64,000 bases of DNA from Anaerolineae bacterium (lineage in GTDB: Bacteria; Chloroflexota; Anaerolineae; Aggregatilineales; Phototrophicaceae): positions 33,008 to 97,007 of the forward strand of contig JADLAY010000025.1 in NCBI GenBank assembly GCA_020849765.1. The letters run 5' to 3'. The position numbers and the translations under genes are program-made. The notes below the pieces were generated by a model, which was not told where the DNA came from, searched no databases, and saw only the letters and a list, made by a program, of their open reading frames with translations. This document shows positions 43,575-51,747 of this stretch, one piece after another (position 1 is the first letter of the stretch; the number at the start of each line of letters is the position of its first letter).

Positions 43575-45106
43575 AACCACTCCAAAAACACCCTGTGCTG
43601 TGGCTGGGGCTGTGCCTCTGGCTGAGCGCGTCCGTCCTGTTCGTGCCGCCCACGCGCGCGCAGGAGATGACGCTGACCTTCTACGATACGGTCGTCAGCA
43701 CGCTGGCGCCCGGCGCGAGCGAGGACTGGACGCTGATCGCACCCGCCGGGGCGGTCGTCTCGTTCGTCGTGCGCGCGGCGGATGACGCCTTCGACCCGAC
43801 GCTGACGATCCTCGAAGGCGGGACGACGCTGATCGCCAACGACGACGCCGACCCGGCGACCACGCGCGACCCTGCGCTCGAAGCGATCACGCTGCCGCGT
43901 GCGGGCACCTACACCGTGCGCGTTGCGGCCTATGCCAGCGCCGGGGGTGATTACACGCTGGCCGTGCTGCCCGGCTACGCCCAGAATCCCCTGCGCGACG
44001 ATTTCGACGAGGCGGGCGGCTGGACGGCGCTCAATGACGGGCTGGCCGTGACGCAGGGTGATGGACGTTTGCTGCTCGACCTGAGCGGCATCGAGCAGCA
44101 GGGCGGCGCTGTCAACCCGGACGCGGTCATGTTCGATCATGCTTACGCGGACGCGGCGTTCGAAGTCACACGCACCCGTGGCAGTTGGGCGGTCGGCCTG
44201 CTCGTGCGCCAGACGGACTCCGGCGCCTATCTGTTCGAGATCAACGACCGCGGCCAGTGGCGCTTTGTCCTGCGCCAGGGGACGACCGACACCGTCCTGC
44301 GCGAGTGGACGGCGCATCCCGCCATCGTCGCCGGGACGACGCGCTTCGACCTGGGCGTGCTCATGAACGGCGCCGAACTGGCACTCTTCTACAATGCGCA
44401 GGGCATCGGCATCCTCAACGACGCGACGTTGAGCGCACCCGGTCGCATCGGGTTTGCCGTGCGCACCGGCAGCGGATTGGACAGCGCCGTGACGGTCGCA
44501 GTCGACTCACTGACGGTGACGATGCCGAGCGACCCGCCGATTTTCCCGCAGCAGCTGCTCGTCGCCGACGGCAGCACCATGATCCAGGAACTCAGCCGCC
44601 GCGGCCTGATCCCGCCAAGCCAGAGCAGTCTCAATGTGCCAGAAGCGTTCGTCGATTATGCCAGCGCGGGCGTGACCACGCTGCGCCTGGGTCGCGGCGA
44701 GCAGTACAGCACGTTTGCGCTGGGTGCCACCGTCTCGTGGGAGGCGGGCTTCCCGGAGGCGCCCGCGGGCTGCGGGCTGGTGCTCGGCCTGACCGGCGAC
44801 CGGGACTACACGGTGGCTTACCTCAACCAGAACGGCGATGTCGCCGTCTCCGACCGCTCGGAGGACATCTTCACACCCGGCCTCTACGACGATCTGGGGA
44901 CGTTCAACGGCAGCCCGCATCATCTGCTGGTCGTGGCCGAGGCGGACATGCTCCATTACTTCGTCGACGGGCGGCATCGCGGCAGCCTGGCCCAGCCCGC
45001 CGTCGAAGGCGAGATCGGCGTGGCGGCGATCAACTACGAGCCGGTCACGATCTCGTGCCGTTTCGCCAACCTGTGGCTGGCAAGCTTCGATGCGTCTTCG
45101 TCCTGA
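43571..45106 (+). CDS. Secreted protein with PPC-like and LamG/DUF1080-like domains
   Basis: 511 residues from the ATG at 43571, which overlaps the previous stop (ATGA). The signal peptide runs MKPLQKHPVLWLGLCLWLSA to VPPTRAQ (cleavage about residue 30). Residues 31-130 are a PPC-like domain (STLAPGASEDWTLIAPAGAV, then TYTVRVAAYASAGGDYTLAV). Two concanavalin-like sandwiches follow: one at about 135-320 (NPLRDDFDEAGGWTALNDGL, NDRGQWRFVLRQGTTD) and one at about 380-505 (YTVAYLNQNGDVAV, FVDGRHRGSLA). No catalytic motif is seen, so carbohydrate or surface binding is the likeliest job. The C-terminal domain of the 1436-residue protein at 19964 looks related in style. Confidence 0.82.
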   Translation: MKPLQKHPVLWLGLCLWLSASVLFVPPTRAQEMTLTFYDTVVSTLAPGASEDWTLIAPAGAVVSFVVRAADDAFDPTLTILEGGTTLIANDDADPATTRDPALEAITLPRAGTYTVRVAAYASAGGDYTLAVLPGYAQNPLRDDFDEAGGWTALNDGLAVTQGDGRLLLDLSGIEQQGGAVNPDAVMFDHAYADAAFEVTRTRGSWAVGLLVRQTDSGAYLFEINDRGQWRFVLRQGTTDTVLREWTAHPAIVAGTTRFDLGVLMNGAELALFYNAQGIGILNDATLSAPGRIGFAVRTGSGLDSAVTVAVDSLTVTMPSDPPIFPQQLLVADGSTMIQELSRRGLIPPSQSSLNVPEAFVDYASAGVTTLRLGRGEQYSTFALGATVSWEAGFPEAPAGCGLVLGLTGDRDYTVAYLNQNGDVAVSDRSEDIFTPGLYDDLGTFNGSPHHLLVVAEADMLHYFVDGRHRGSLAQPAVEGEIGVAAINYEPVTISCRFANLWLASFDASSS

Positions 45107-45159
45107 GAGGCAATCCACCGCCCATATTCGCAACGAATAAAGAATAACAGTGGTACACT

Positions 45160-45196
45160 GGCAAGCATTCGCCACCCGCCGTGGTGAATGCTTGCC
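45160..45196 (+). other. 16-bp leader hairpin before the nucleotidyltransferase-like gene
   Basis: GGCAAGCATTCGCCAC (45160-45175) pairs with GTGGTGAATGCTTGCC (45181-45196) around a 5-base loop; 15 Watson-Crick pairs and one G-T. It lies 37 bases upstream of the GTG start and 25 bases before AAGGAG, with TACACT (45154-45159) just ahead. There is no T-run, so it looks like an RNA leader structure or an operator dyad, not a terminator. Confidence 0.6.
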
Positions 45197-45233
45197 CCGT
45201 CACGGTCCCTGCCGCCGATCAAGGAGACATCCC

Positions 45234-46133
45234 GTGGAGTCACTTGAAGCTGCCATCCTGCGCACGGTGCTCTATGCGGACGTCTTCAACTTTCCCCTGA
45301 CTCTGGCCGAAATCCATCACTTCCTGATCGCCTCCACGCCCGCCAGTCTGGCGCAGATCGAAGAGGCGCTGGCGCGTTCGCCGCGTCTGCGTGACTCGCT
45401 GTGCTGTATTGATGGCTTCTTCATGCGCGTCGGGCGCGAAGATCTGATCGACCTGCGCCGGAGCCGTGAGGACGCCTCGCAAGCATTGTGGGATGCAGCA
45501 CTCAGCTACGGGCGCTGGATGGCGCGCGTGCCGTTCGTGCGCATGGTCGCGCTGACCGGGGCGCTGGCGGTGCGCAATGCCGTCGCCAGCGACGACATCG
45601 ACTATCTGATCGTGACACGGGGCGGGCGAGTGTGGATGGCGCGCGCCTTCGCCATCCTGCTCGTGCGGCTGGCTCGCCTGCGCGGGGTCGAATTGTGTCC
45701 CAATTACGTCCTGGCGGAGAATGCGCTGGCGCAGGAACGGCAGGACATCTTCATGGCGCACGAGGTCGCGCAGATGATCCCGCTCTACGGGCGTGCCCTC
45801 TACGAGCGGATGCGGCACGAGAACGGCTGGGTGCTGGCGCAGATGCCAAACGCGCAAGACGCCTTCCACGACGGCGGCGAGGCGGATATCGGCGGCGGCT
45901 GGCGGCTGATCAAGCGCGCGCTCGAAGGGCTGCTCGGCGGGGCGCTCGGCGATGCCTTCGAAGCCTGGGAGCGCGCGCGCAAGCTGCGCCGCTTCGCGCC
46001 GAAGCTGCAGAGCGCCTATCATCACGCGCGGCTGGATGCGCAGCACGTCAAAGGTCACTTCAACGATCACGGTCATCCCGCACTGCACGCCTATATCGAG
46101 CGCCTGCGCGCCTATCAGATCGAGGACGCGTAA
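45234..46133 (+). CDS. Nucleotidyltransferase-fold protein with N-terminal winged-helix-like region
   Basis: 299 residues from the GTG at 45234, 7 bases after AAGGAG; upstream codons of the longer frame encode the leader hairpin. Residues 1-75 (VESLEAAILRTVLYADVFNF, LTLAEIHHFLIASTPASLAQ) look like a winged helix. Residues 105-130 read MVALTGALAVRNAVASDDID, then YLIVT, matching the G-[GS]...D-x-D signature of MNT/Pol-beta nucleotidyltransferases with D121 and D123. A helical C-terminal half (LCPNYVLAENALAQERQDIF onward) follows. Similar proteins occur near glycan genes in Chloroflexota, but the substrate is unknown. No antitoxin-type partner lies next to it. Confidence 0.7.
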   Translation: MESLEAAILRTVLYADVFNFPLTLAEIHHFLIASTPASLAQIEEALARSPRLRDSLCCIDGFFMRVGREDLIDLRRSREDASQALWDAALSYGRWMARVPFVRMVALTGALAVRNAVASDDIDYLIVTRGGRVWMARAFAILLVRLARLRGVELCPNYVLAENALAQERQDIFMAHEVAQMIPLYGRALYERMRHENGWVLAQMPNAQDAFHDGGEADIGGGWRLIKRALEGLLGGALGDAFEAWERARKLRRFAPKLQSAYHHARLDAQHVKGHFNDHGHPALHAYIERLRAYQIEDA

Positions 46134-46262
46134 GGGCGGCGAGGAGATGCGCGGACGGCAAGCATGCGATGGCGTGCACTTCTGGGCGAGTCTCGCGCAA
46201 GCCAGAATCAGTGCGGGCGGGATTTATCCGGCCCGTACACCGCGAATGCTCACGTGTGTGCG

Positions 46263-46282
46263 CCGACGGGTTAACCCGTCGG
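46263..46282. repeat. Perfect 20-bp palindrome CCGACGGGTTAACCCGTCGG
   Basis: The sequence equals its own reverse complement, with a GTTAAC centre. The outer bases differ from the GTAGGGRC family. It could be another dispersed palindrome class or a protein-binding dyad. Confidence 0.75.
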
Positions 46283-46335
46283 CTAGGCCAAATCAAGCGC
46301 ACTGAAGGCGCTGGAAAATTCCGTCAGCCTTCCTC

Positions 46336-46630
46336 ATCACCTTCTGAACTCAGTACCCAATCGCCAGGGGCTGCAAGCCGCCTGGCTAGCAGTTCGGGCG
46401 GGAAGCATGATGAATCATGCTCGAACCCGCCCGCCAGACGACGACAATGCGATGGCAGCAGCCTCGATCGTGGTCACATGCGGAGCAATCCTTCATCTAC
46501 TGTCTTCCGCATTGTACAGTGTGTGCCGTATAAACCCCTCTTGAGCGCTGAGCACTCCTCGTCTCTATCGTCTTTCGAACTCAGTACCCAGAACTCAGAA
46601 CTGAGTACCCAGAACTGAGCACCGAGCACC
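46336..46630. repeat. Composite repeat with heptamer tract
   Basis: It contains a GCCAGG...CCTGGC hairpin (about 46363-46385). Next is GTTCGGGCGGGAAGCATGAT facing ATCATGCTCGAACCCGCCC (about 46391-46430), nearly identical to about 63386-63426, and then CCAGACGACGA. It ends in a heptamer tract (46577-46630: GAACTCA, GTACCCA, GAACTCA, GAACTGA, GTACCCA, GAACTGA, GCACCGA). Confidence 0.8.
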
Positions 46631-46638
46631 ATCTTCCC

Positions 46639-49212
46639 CTATCCCTCCGGCACGAGCGTGAGCGTTTCCGCCGCGGCACTCTGCACCTGATCGCGCGTCC
46701 ACAGCATCGGGTGGTACTGGATGTTGCGCCAGCGGTCGATCATGTCGTCGTAGTGCGGGCTGAACGGATGCCCGCTCTGGCCGGTCGTGTGGATGCTCTG
46801 GCTGTTCTCGAAGGCGCCGACGTCGACGATCATGCGCATCGACGGCAGGCTGCGCGTGTCGAACGGATCGTCGCGCGAGAAGTTCCAGCTCGTCGCGTTG
46901 ACCGCCGGGCCACCGCCGCTATCCGCCACCGGGCCACGATTGACCATGTTCTCGATCAGGTCGATGCCGCTCAGGCCGAGCGGATTGCTGATGAAGGTCG
47001 CCGTATGCAGCGCACCCCAGTTCCACGTGTCGCGATCTTCGCCGAGCTGCGTCCGCGCATCGCCGAGCGCTTCTTGCAGCGCGCGCAGCAGAATGTCGTT
47101 CGCCGTCTCGGTCGTACCACTGGTCGCCGTGTCATCCCACCATTCGTTCTCCGGATCTTGCGCCAGCCGGGCGAGGACGTAAAGCTGCCAGGGGTTGCCG
47201 TTGCCCCCATAGTCAATGGCAGCGAGTTGATCGTCGAACGTGTCCGCGACGAGGTGCCTGTAGAAAAGCATCCACAGGGCGGCGCGCGCGCTCGACATGT
47301 GCAGTTGGTAATCCCATTCGAGCATCCAATCGCGCGCCTCGGCCAGCGTCTCGTCCTGGATGTCGAGCGCGGCCAGCGCGGGCGCCAGTTCTTCCGCCGG
47401 GATCAGCTTGTTATCGGCGTGAATGGCCGCCATCGATTCGATGGTGTGCGCCGTCGATGCTTCGAGCAGTTCGCTGATGCGTTGGCCGCGATAGCCAACC
47501 GCCCACTCCTGGCTGATGACGTAGTTTGGCCCCTCACCCAATTCACCGGCGACCTGGTCGTAGTATTCCAGCGGCACCAACGCCTGGTTGGCGGTGGCGA
47601 TGTAACCGCGCTCCGGGTTGAAGATGCGCGGTAGATCGTCGAACGGGATGAAGCCCTGCCAGGCGCAGGCGTCCTCGGCGCAATCGGTCGGCACCAGGCC
47701 GCTTTCACCCTCGGCGCGGATCGGCATGTTGCCGGGCGTCTGGTAGCCGATGTTGCCCTCGACGTCGGCGTAGACGAAGTTCTGCGAGGGCGAATCCCAC
47801 AGGCGCAGCGCGTCGCGGAATTCCTCCCAATTCGACGCCTGATCGATGTGGATGACCGCCTCGAACAGCGTGCCGGGGTCGAGCGACGTCCAGCGCAGGG
47901 CGAGCGGATTGTCGTTGTTGAAGCCGCTGATCTCGCCCGTTTCGCGGTCATACGAGTTGTCGTTGATGATCGGCCCCAGGTGCGTCTCGCGCACGCGGAT
48001 CGTGACCGGCTCGGCACCGTCGCCGAAGTTGATCGTCTCGTCGTAGACGGTCATATCGCGCCATTCGCCGTTCCAGCGATATTGCAGATCGTTATCCGGG
48101 TTGACCTGGATGCGATACAGATCCTGCGTATCTGGCCCGACGTTGGTCACGCCCCAGGCGATGTTCGCGTTGTGGCCAATGATGACCGCCGGGCTGGGCG
48201 CGAAGGCGAAGCCGGTCACGTCCAGCGGACAGTCGTCGCTGACCGGCTGGCAGTGCAGGCCGATCTCGTACCAGATCGATGGCATCTGAATGCCGAGATG
48301 CGGGTCATTCGCCAGCAGTGGACGGCCGCTGGCCGTGCGGCTGCCGCTGACGACCCAGTTGTTGCTGCCGATGCCTTCGCCTTCGCCCAGGATGAAGCGC
48401 ATCCCCAGCGGGACGCCGCCCGCCGCGACGATCTGCGCTTCGCTGTCGTTCTCGGACGCGCTGACGGTCATCTGCTTGCCTGCGCTGGCACTCTCCGCCG
48501 TGAGCGGCAGGTCTTCCTCACGGACGATGGTCGGCTTGTCGCCGAACGGCCAGCCGGGGAAGAAGTCGTTGAACATGTCTTGTCCAAGGGTGTCCAAGAA
48601 TTGCTGGCGGTATTCTTCGGTGTCGTAGTTGCCGCCGAGATCCCACTGCATGACCTTGGCCCAGACGAGCGTATCGACCGGCGTCCACGGCTCAATCGGG
48701 ATGTTGACGCCGGTCAGGCCGAGCAGGCCGTACTCGAAGGCGAGGTCGCCCGACTCGCGATGCAGGATGTAGGCGTTGACGCCATTCGCGAATTCCTGCA
48801 TGTGCGCCATCGTCTCGTCGTCGTAGTTGGCGACTTCGCGCTCGGCGGCGCGCCGCCAGCCGACCGTGCGGATGAAGATGTCGGTGCCCATCAGGCTTTC
48901 GGTTCTGCCGGTCAACTGCTGGATCTGGCCGTTGCCGGTGTGGCGGAAGAACTCCATCTGCCACCAGCGATCCTGCGCCTGGGTGAAGCCCTGAGCGAAG
49001 AACAGATCGGCCATGTTGCTGGCGTAGATGTGCGGCACGCCGTTGGCGTCGCGGATGATTTCAACGCGGTCGCGCAGGCCGGGTGCGCGCAGTTCACCGT
49101 TGGTTTGTGGCAGCGGCCCGCGCGTGAGATCGAGCGCGAAGGCCCCGACGCCGATGACTAACAAGAGGACGATCACGAGCAAGATCAAAAGTATTCTACG
49201 CACGACCTTCAT
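46639..49212 (-). CDS. Penicillin acylase family protein (Ntn hydrolase)
   Basis: 857 residues, close to the usual precursor length. An N-terminal membrane anchor or signal (RRILLILLVIVLLLVIGVGAF) is followed by the alpha-chain region (VEIIRDANGVPHIYASNMAD, FAQGFTQAQDRWWQMEFFRH). Ser283 in GEGEGIGSNNWVVSG is the expected autoprocessing site and N-terminal nucleophile, followed by LLANDPHLG. The beta chain has NIAWGVTNVGPDTQDLY and the final GQSGHPFSPHYDDM. It hydrolyses amide bonds outside the membrane; family members act on penicillins, acyl-homoserine lactones and other acylated amines. AGGGAG supports the start. It is the last gene of a minus-strand run of envelope hydrolases. Confidence 0.93.
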   Translation of the reverse strand: MKVVRRILLILLVIVLLLVIGVGAFALDLTRGPLPQTNGELRAPGLRDRVEIIRDANGVPHIYASNMADLFFAQGFTQAQDRWWQMEFFRHTGNGQIQQLTGRTESLMGTDIFIRTVGWRRAAEREVANYDDETMAHMQEFANGVNAYILHRESGDLAFEYGLLGLTGVNIPIEPWTPVDTLVWAKVMQWDLGGNYDTEEYRQQFLDTLGQDMFNDFFPGWPFGDKPTIVREEDLPLTAESASAGKQMTVSASENDSEAQIVAAGGVPLGMRFILGEGEGIGSNNWVVSGSRTASGRPLLANDPHLGIQMPSIWYEIGLHCQPVSDDCPLDVTGFAFAPSPAVIIGHNANIAWGVTNVGPDTQDLYRIQVNPDNDLQYRWNGEWRDMTVYDETINFGDGAEPVTIRVRETHLGPIINDNSYDRETGEISGFNNDNPLALRWTSLDPGTLFEAVIHIDQASNWEEFRDALRLWDSPSQNFVYADVEGNIGYQTPGNMPIRAEGESGLVPTDCAEDACAWQGFIPFDDLPRIFNPERGYIATANQALVPLEYYDQVAGELGEGPNYVISQEWAVGYRGQRISELLEASTAHTIESMAAIHADNKLIPAEELAPALAALDIQDETLAEARDWMLEWDYQLHMSSARAALWMLFYRHLVADTFDDQLAAIDYGGNGNPWQLYVLARLAQDPENEWWDDTATSGTTETANDILLRALQEALGDARTQLGEDRDTWNWGALHTATFISNPLGLSGIDLIENMVNRGPVADSGGGPAVNATSWNFSRDDPFDTRSLPSMRMIVDVGAFENSQSIHTTGQSGHPFSPHYDDMIDRWRNIQYHPMLWTRDQVQSAAAETLTLVPEG

Positions 49213-49277
49213 TATCGAAACTCCCTGCGATAAATGACTCGCTGACCCATACGCAAGATTGGATGCGAGCAGCTTTC

Positions 49278-50255
49278 TCAGCCGCTCAGCGCCGCGTCGA
49301 AAAAGGCGATCAATCTGTCGTTATATTCGGCTGTATGTTCGAAGATGCCCTGGACGTGCCCCGCGCCTTCGATCAGCCAGACCTGCGGCTCGTCGCCGTT
49401 GGCGCGGGCCGTCTCGGCCAGCACGGAGGCGTAATCGGCGCTCAGACGCATATCCGCCGTGCCGTGGGTGATGTAGACCGGGCGGCCATCGGCTTTGGCG
49501 ATCGCCGCCTGCGGGCTGAGGGCGCCGATGTCGTCCCCGGAGATCAGCTTGCCGATCCATAGTCCTCCGGCTTCGAGGAAGATGGGCATCCCGTTGCGCA
49601 TCAACTCGGCATCGAGCGCGGACTGAATGTCGGCAAAGCTGCTGTCTTCCCAGACGGCGGCGATACGCGGCTCTTCGCCGAACGCGATCAAGGCGGTCGC
49701 CGCGCCGAGCGACGTGCCGAACAAGCCGATCCGCTCCGGCGGGATGCCCCGCTCGTTGACGAGCCAATCCCAGGCGCCGAGCACGTCACGGTACTCTTCG
49801 CTGCCGCCCGCGTAACGGCCGTCCTCGATCTGCGAATCGCCGTGGTCGCGCAGATCGATCAGCAGGGTGTTGTAGCCGGCGTGATGGAGCATTCCGGCGG
49901 CGAGCAGGATCGCCGGGCTGCGCTTGCATGAGCCAAGGCCGTGGACGAGGATGACGGTGTTGCCGCTCAAGCGCCCGGTATCCGATGGGCCGGGTACGTA
50001 CCATGCGTCGATGATCAGGTAGTCGTCGCGGCTGGGGAAGCGGACCTCTTCGTAGTCCGGCATGGCGAACGGCGCGCCGTCGACATCTTGCGCACTGAAC
50101 TGCGCCGGGGTGTTCTCACGTTCGCTCGCGGTGCTGCATCCGGCGCTGACGGCGGATAGTTTGTTGTAGACGACGTAGCTTGCGCCGACGTACCCGGCCA
50201 CCAGCAGCAGGACGATCAGGATCGCCAGAGACAAGAATAAACGGCCTCTTCGCAT
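49278..50255 (-). CDS. Membrane-anchored alpha/beta hydrolase
   Basis: 325 residues from the ATG at 50253-50255 (GAGGCG upstream); the first 20 codons of the longer frame lack a start signal. The N-terminal helix LFLSLAILIVLLLVAGYVGA anchors the protein. The catalytic pattern is complete: oxyanion region VILVHGLGSCKRSPA, nucleophile motif GLFGTSLGAATAL, acid region PVYITHGTADMRLS and His in GAGHVQGIFEHT. It is likely an extracytoplasmic esterase or peptidase of the S9/DUF-type; the substrate is unknown. It lies 65 bases upstream of the penicillin acylase gene and probably shares a transcript with it. Confidence 0.88.
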   Translation of the reverse strand: MRRGRLFLSLAILIVLLLVAGYVGASYVVYNKLSAVSAGCSTASERENTPAQFSAQDVDGAPFAMPDYEEVRFPSRDDYLIIDAWYVPGPSDTGRLSGNTVILVHGLGSCKRSPAILLAAGMLHHAGYNTLLIDLRDHGDSQIEDGRYAGGSEEYRDVLGAWDWLVNERGIPPERIGLFGTSLGAATALIAFGEEPRIAAVWEDSSFADIQSALDAELMRNGMPIFLEAGGLWIGKLISGDDIGALSPQAAIAKADGRPVYITHGTADMRLSADYASVLAETARANGDEPQVWLIEGAGHVQGIFEHTAEYNDRLIAFFDAALSG

Positions 50256-50344
50256 AGTCGCCTCAAAAACAATCTTGCAAGCACTTTTTCCGAGTGGCGG
50301 GCTATTGTGCCGCAAGCTTTGGCGAAAAGCGAATGAGGATTCGA

Positions 50345-51106
50345 TTACTGCTGGATGCGCCCCAGCAGCTCGACCAGCGCCTGATTGAGCACCGTGTAGC
50401 CCGACCCATTCAGATGCATGAAATCGCGCGAGAGCTCCCCGCGCAGCTTGTCATCGTCGGTCGCCAGCAGCGCGTACGTATCGAGCACGTAGACGCCGTC
50501 GCCCGCCTGCGCGCGGATGTGCTCGTTGACGCGGTCGATAGCGGCCGGGATGGCATCCGACCAGACGGGCAGGCGCGGGATCGGTGCGTTCCCGGCGGGG
50601 AAGATCGTCGTCAGGATGACGGTGATGCCCTCGGCGCGGGCGCGCGCGACGATCTCGTCCAGGTTGGCGATGCAGTGCTCGATGGCCGGTTCGGCCACGC
50701 TGTCGACCAACGGCAGCACTTTGAGATCGTTGACGCCCGCCTGCAAGACCATGATGTCCGGGTGCAGGGCGGTGACGTGCTCGTCATAGCGACCGAGCAC
50801 CTGGGCGGTCGACTGTGAATGAATGCCGCGGTTGAAGAAGGTGTAGCCATCGATCTCTGGCGCGACCCACTCGGCAGCGCGCGAATCGCCAAACAGGAGG
50901 ACGGTGGTATCTCCTTCTGCGGCGGGCGCCTCCGGCGTCGGCGTGTAGTAGAGCAGACCGTACGGATCGATGCGCACGAGACTGTTCTCCGCCGTCCAAC
51001 TGCGGTAGAGCCGGTAATACTGCGCTACGGCGAACCCGGCGACGACGAGCAAAATCAAGAGCAGGATGAGCGCGAGCACCATCCAGAAACGGGGCGACGA
51101 CCACAT
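50345..51106 (-). CDS. Membrane-anchored SGNH/GDSL hydrolase
   Basis: 253 residues. One N-terminal helix (FWMVLALILLLILLVVAGFA) anchors it. The SGNH blocks are in order: LLFGDSRAAEW with nucleophile Ser75, the block II Gly (FFNRGIHSQST), block III VLQAGVNDLK with Asn, and block V SRDFMHLNGSGY with the Asp-His pair. This predicts an extracytoplasmic esterase or acyl-hydrolase, for example acting on acetylated glycans or lipids. The start has GAAGG upstream. It belongs to the minus-strand run of envelope hydrolases, 89 bases before the alpha/beta hydrolase start. Confidence 0.9.
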   Translation of the reverse strand: MWSSPRFWMVLALILLLILLVVAGFAVAQYYRLYRSWTAENSLVRIDPYGLLYYTPTPEAPAAEGDTTVLLFGDSRAAEWVAPEIDGYTFFNRGIHSQSTAQVLGRYDEHVTALHPDIMVLQAGVNDLKVLPLVDSVAEPAIEHCIANLDEIVARARAEGITVILTTIFPAGNAPIPRLPVWSDAIPAAIDRVNEHIRAQAGDGVYVLDTYALLATDDDKLRGELSRDFMHLNGSGYTVLNQALVELLGRIQQ

Positions 51107-51233
51107 GAGGCAACCTTCAGAATTCTAGGCAGCGAGCGAGGTTCTTTCCCAGAGTGTAAGACTCCCGCGGTGATCTGCAAAATCGGGCGGTGGGGGAAGG
51201 AGAGGGTAGAACCGTAGGGCTAGCCATCCCCAC

Positions 51234-51262
51234 GTAGGGGTTTGGCGTCGCCAAACCCGTAC
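51234..51262. repeat. Dispersed palindrome GTAGGGGTTTGGCG / CGCCAAACCCGTAC
   Basis: The same core word as the 29-base element at 18096-18124 but with one arm ending CCGTAC. It lies between the SGNH gene start and the TPR gene stop on the minus strand. Confidence 0.75.
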
Positions 51263-51304
51263 AGATGCATCATGATCTGCGAAACAGCCCTCGTACGAAT
51301 TATC

Positions 51305-51745
51305 TCATCCCCCCAGCGCGGCTTCGAGCTGGCGGATGTATTCGTCGGCGCGGGCGGCATGAGCGTCGTCCGGCGCCAGCTCCAGGAAGCGGCGGAAGTC
51401 GGCGATGGCGAGCGAGCGCGTCTCGTCCGATCCGTCCGGCGCGCTGGCGTAGAGCAGCCCACGCTGATAGTAGGCTTCGGCCAACTGCGGAGCGAGTTCG
51501 ATGGCGCGGTCGAAGTCCGCCAGTGCGCGATCCCACTCGTAGGCGAGCAGATGGAGCTTGCCGCGCTCGACGTACAGCGTTGCATCATCAAGGGCATCAG
51601 CGATGGCGGCGTCCAGTTCGTCGAGCGTGCGCGCCGCCTGCCCGAGCGGGGTGGACGGCGGTGTTGGGGCGACGATCAATGCGATGCCCGCCAGCAGTAC
51701 GATGGCCAGCAGCAGCGCGATCAGCCCGACGATCCGTCCGCACAT
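51305..51745 (-). CDS. Membrane-anchored small TPR protein
   Basis: 146 residues. An N-terminal helix (IVGLIALLLAIVLLAGIALIV) is followed by a Pro-rich spacer and about three TPR units: ATLYVERGKLHLLAYEWDRAL, ADFDRAIELAPQLAEAYYQRG and SLAIADFRRFLELAPDDAHA. It is probably exposed on the outer face and mediates protein contacts. Its ATG lies 2 bases after the TAG of the upstream Uma2 gene, so the two are translated from one message. Confidence 0.82.
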   Translation of the reverse strand: MCGRIVGLIALLLAIVLLAGIALIVAPTPPSTPLGQAARTLDELDAAIADALDDATLYVERGKLHLLAYEWDRALADFDRAIELAPQLAEAYYQRGLLYASAPDGSDETRSLAIADFRRFLELAPDDAHAARADEYIRQLEAALGG

Positions 51746-51747
51746 AC

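Larger units (their letters stand above)
46134..46638. other. Gene-free repeat-rich stretch
   Basis: 505 bases with no supported gene. It holds a worn palindrome GCGGGCGGGATTTATCCGGCCCGTAC-like (46213-46238), a perfect 20-bp palindrome (46263-46282) and a composite repeat (46336-46630). Confidence 0.7.

Noticed and set aside
46391..46430. T-loop-like GCTCGAACCC sequences here and near 63411, considered as tRNA pieces
   Set aside because: They lie in a symmetric GGGCGGGAAGCATGAT...ATCATGCT..CCCGCCC palindrome; no cloverleaf or anticodon arm can be drawn.
47848..49161. 437-residue plus-strand frame opposite penicillin acylase
   Set aside because: Antisense of a gene whose catalytic Ser and conserved segments are intact; no motif in the shadow.
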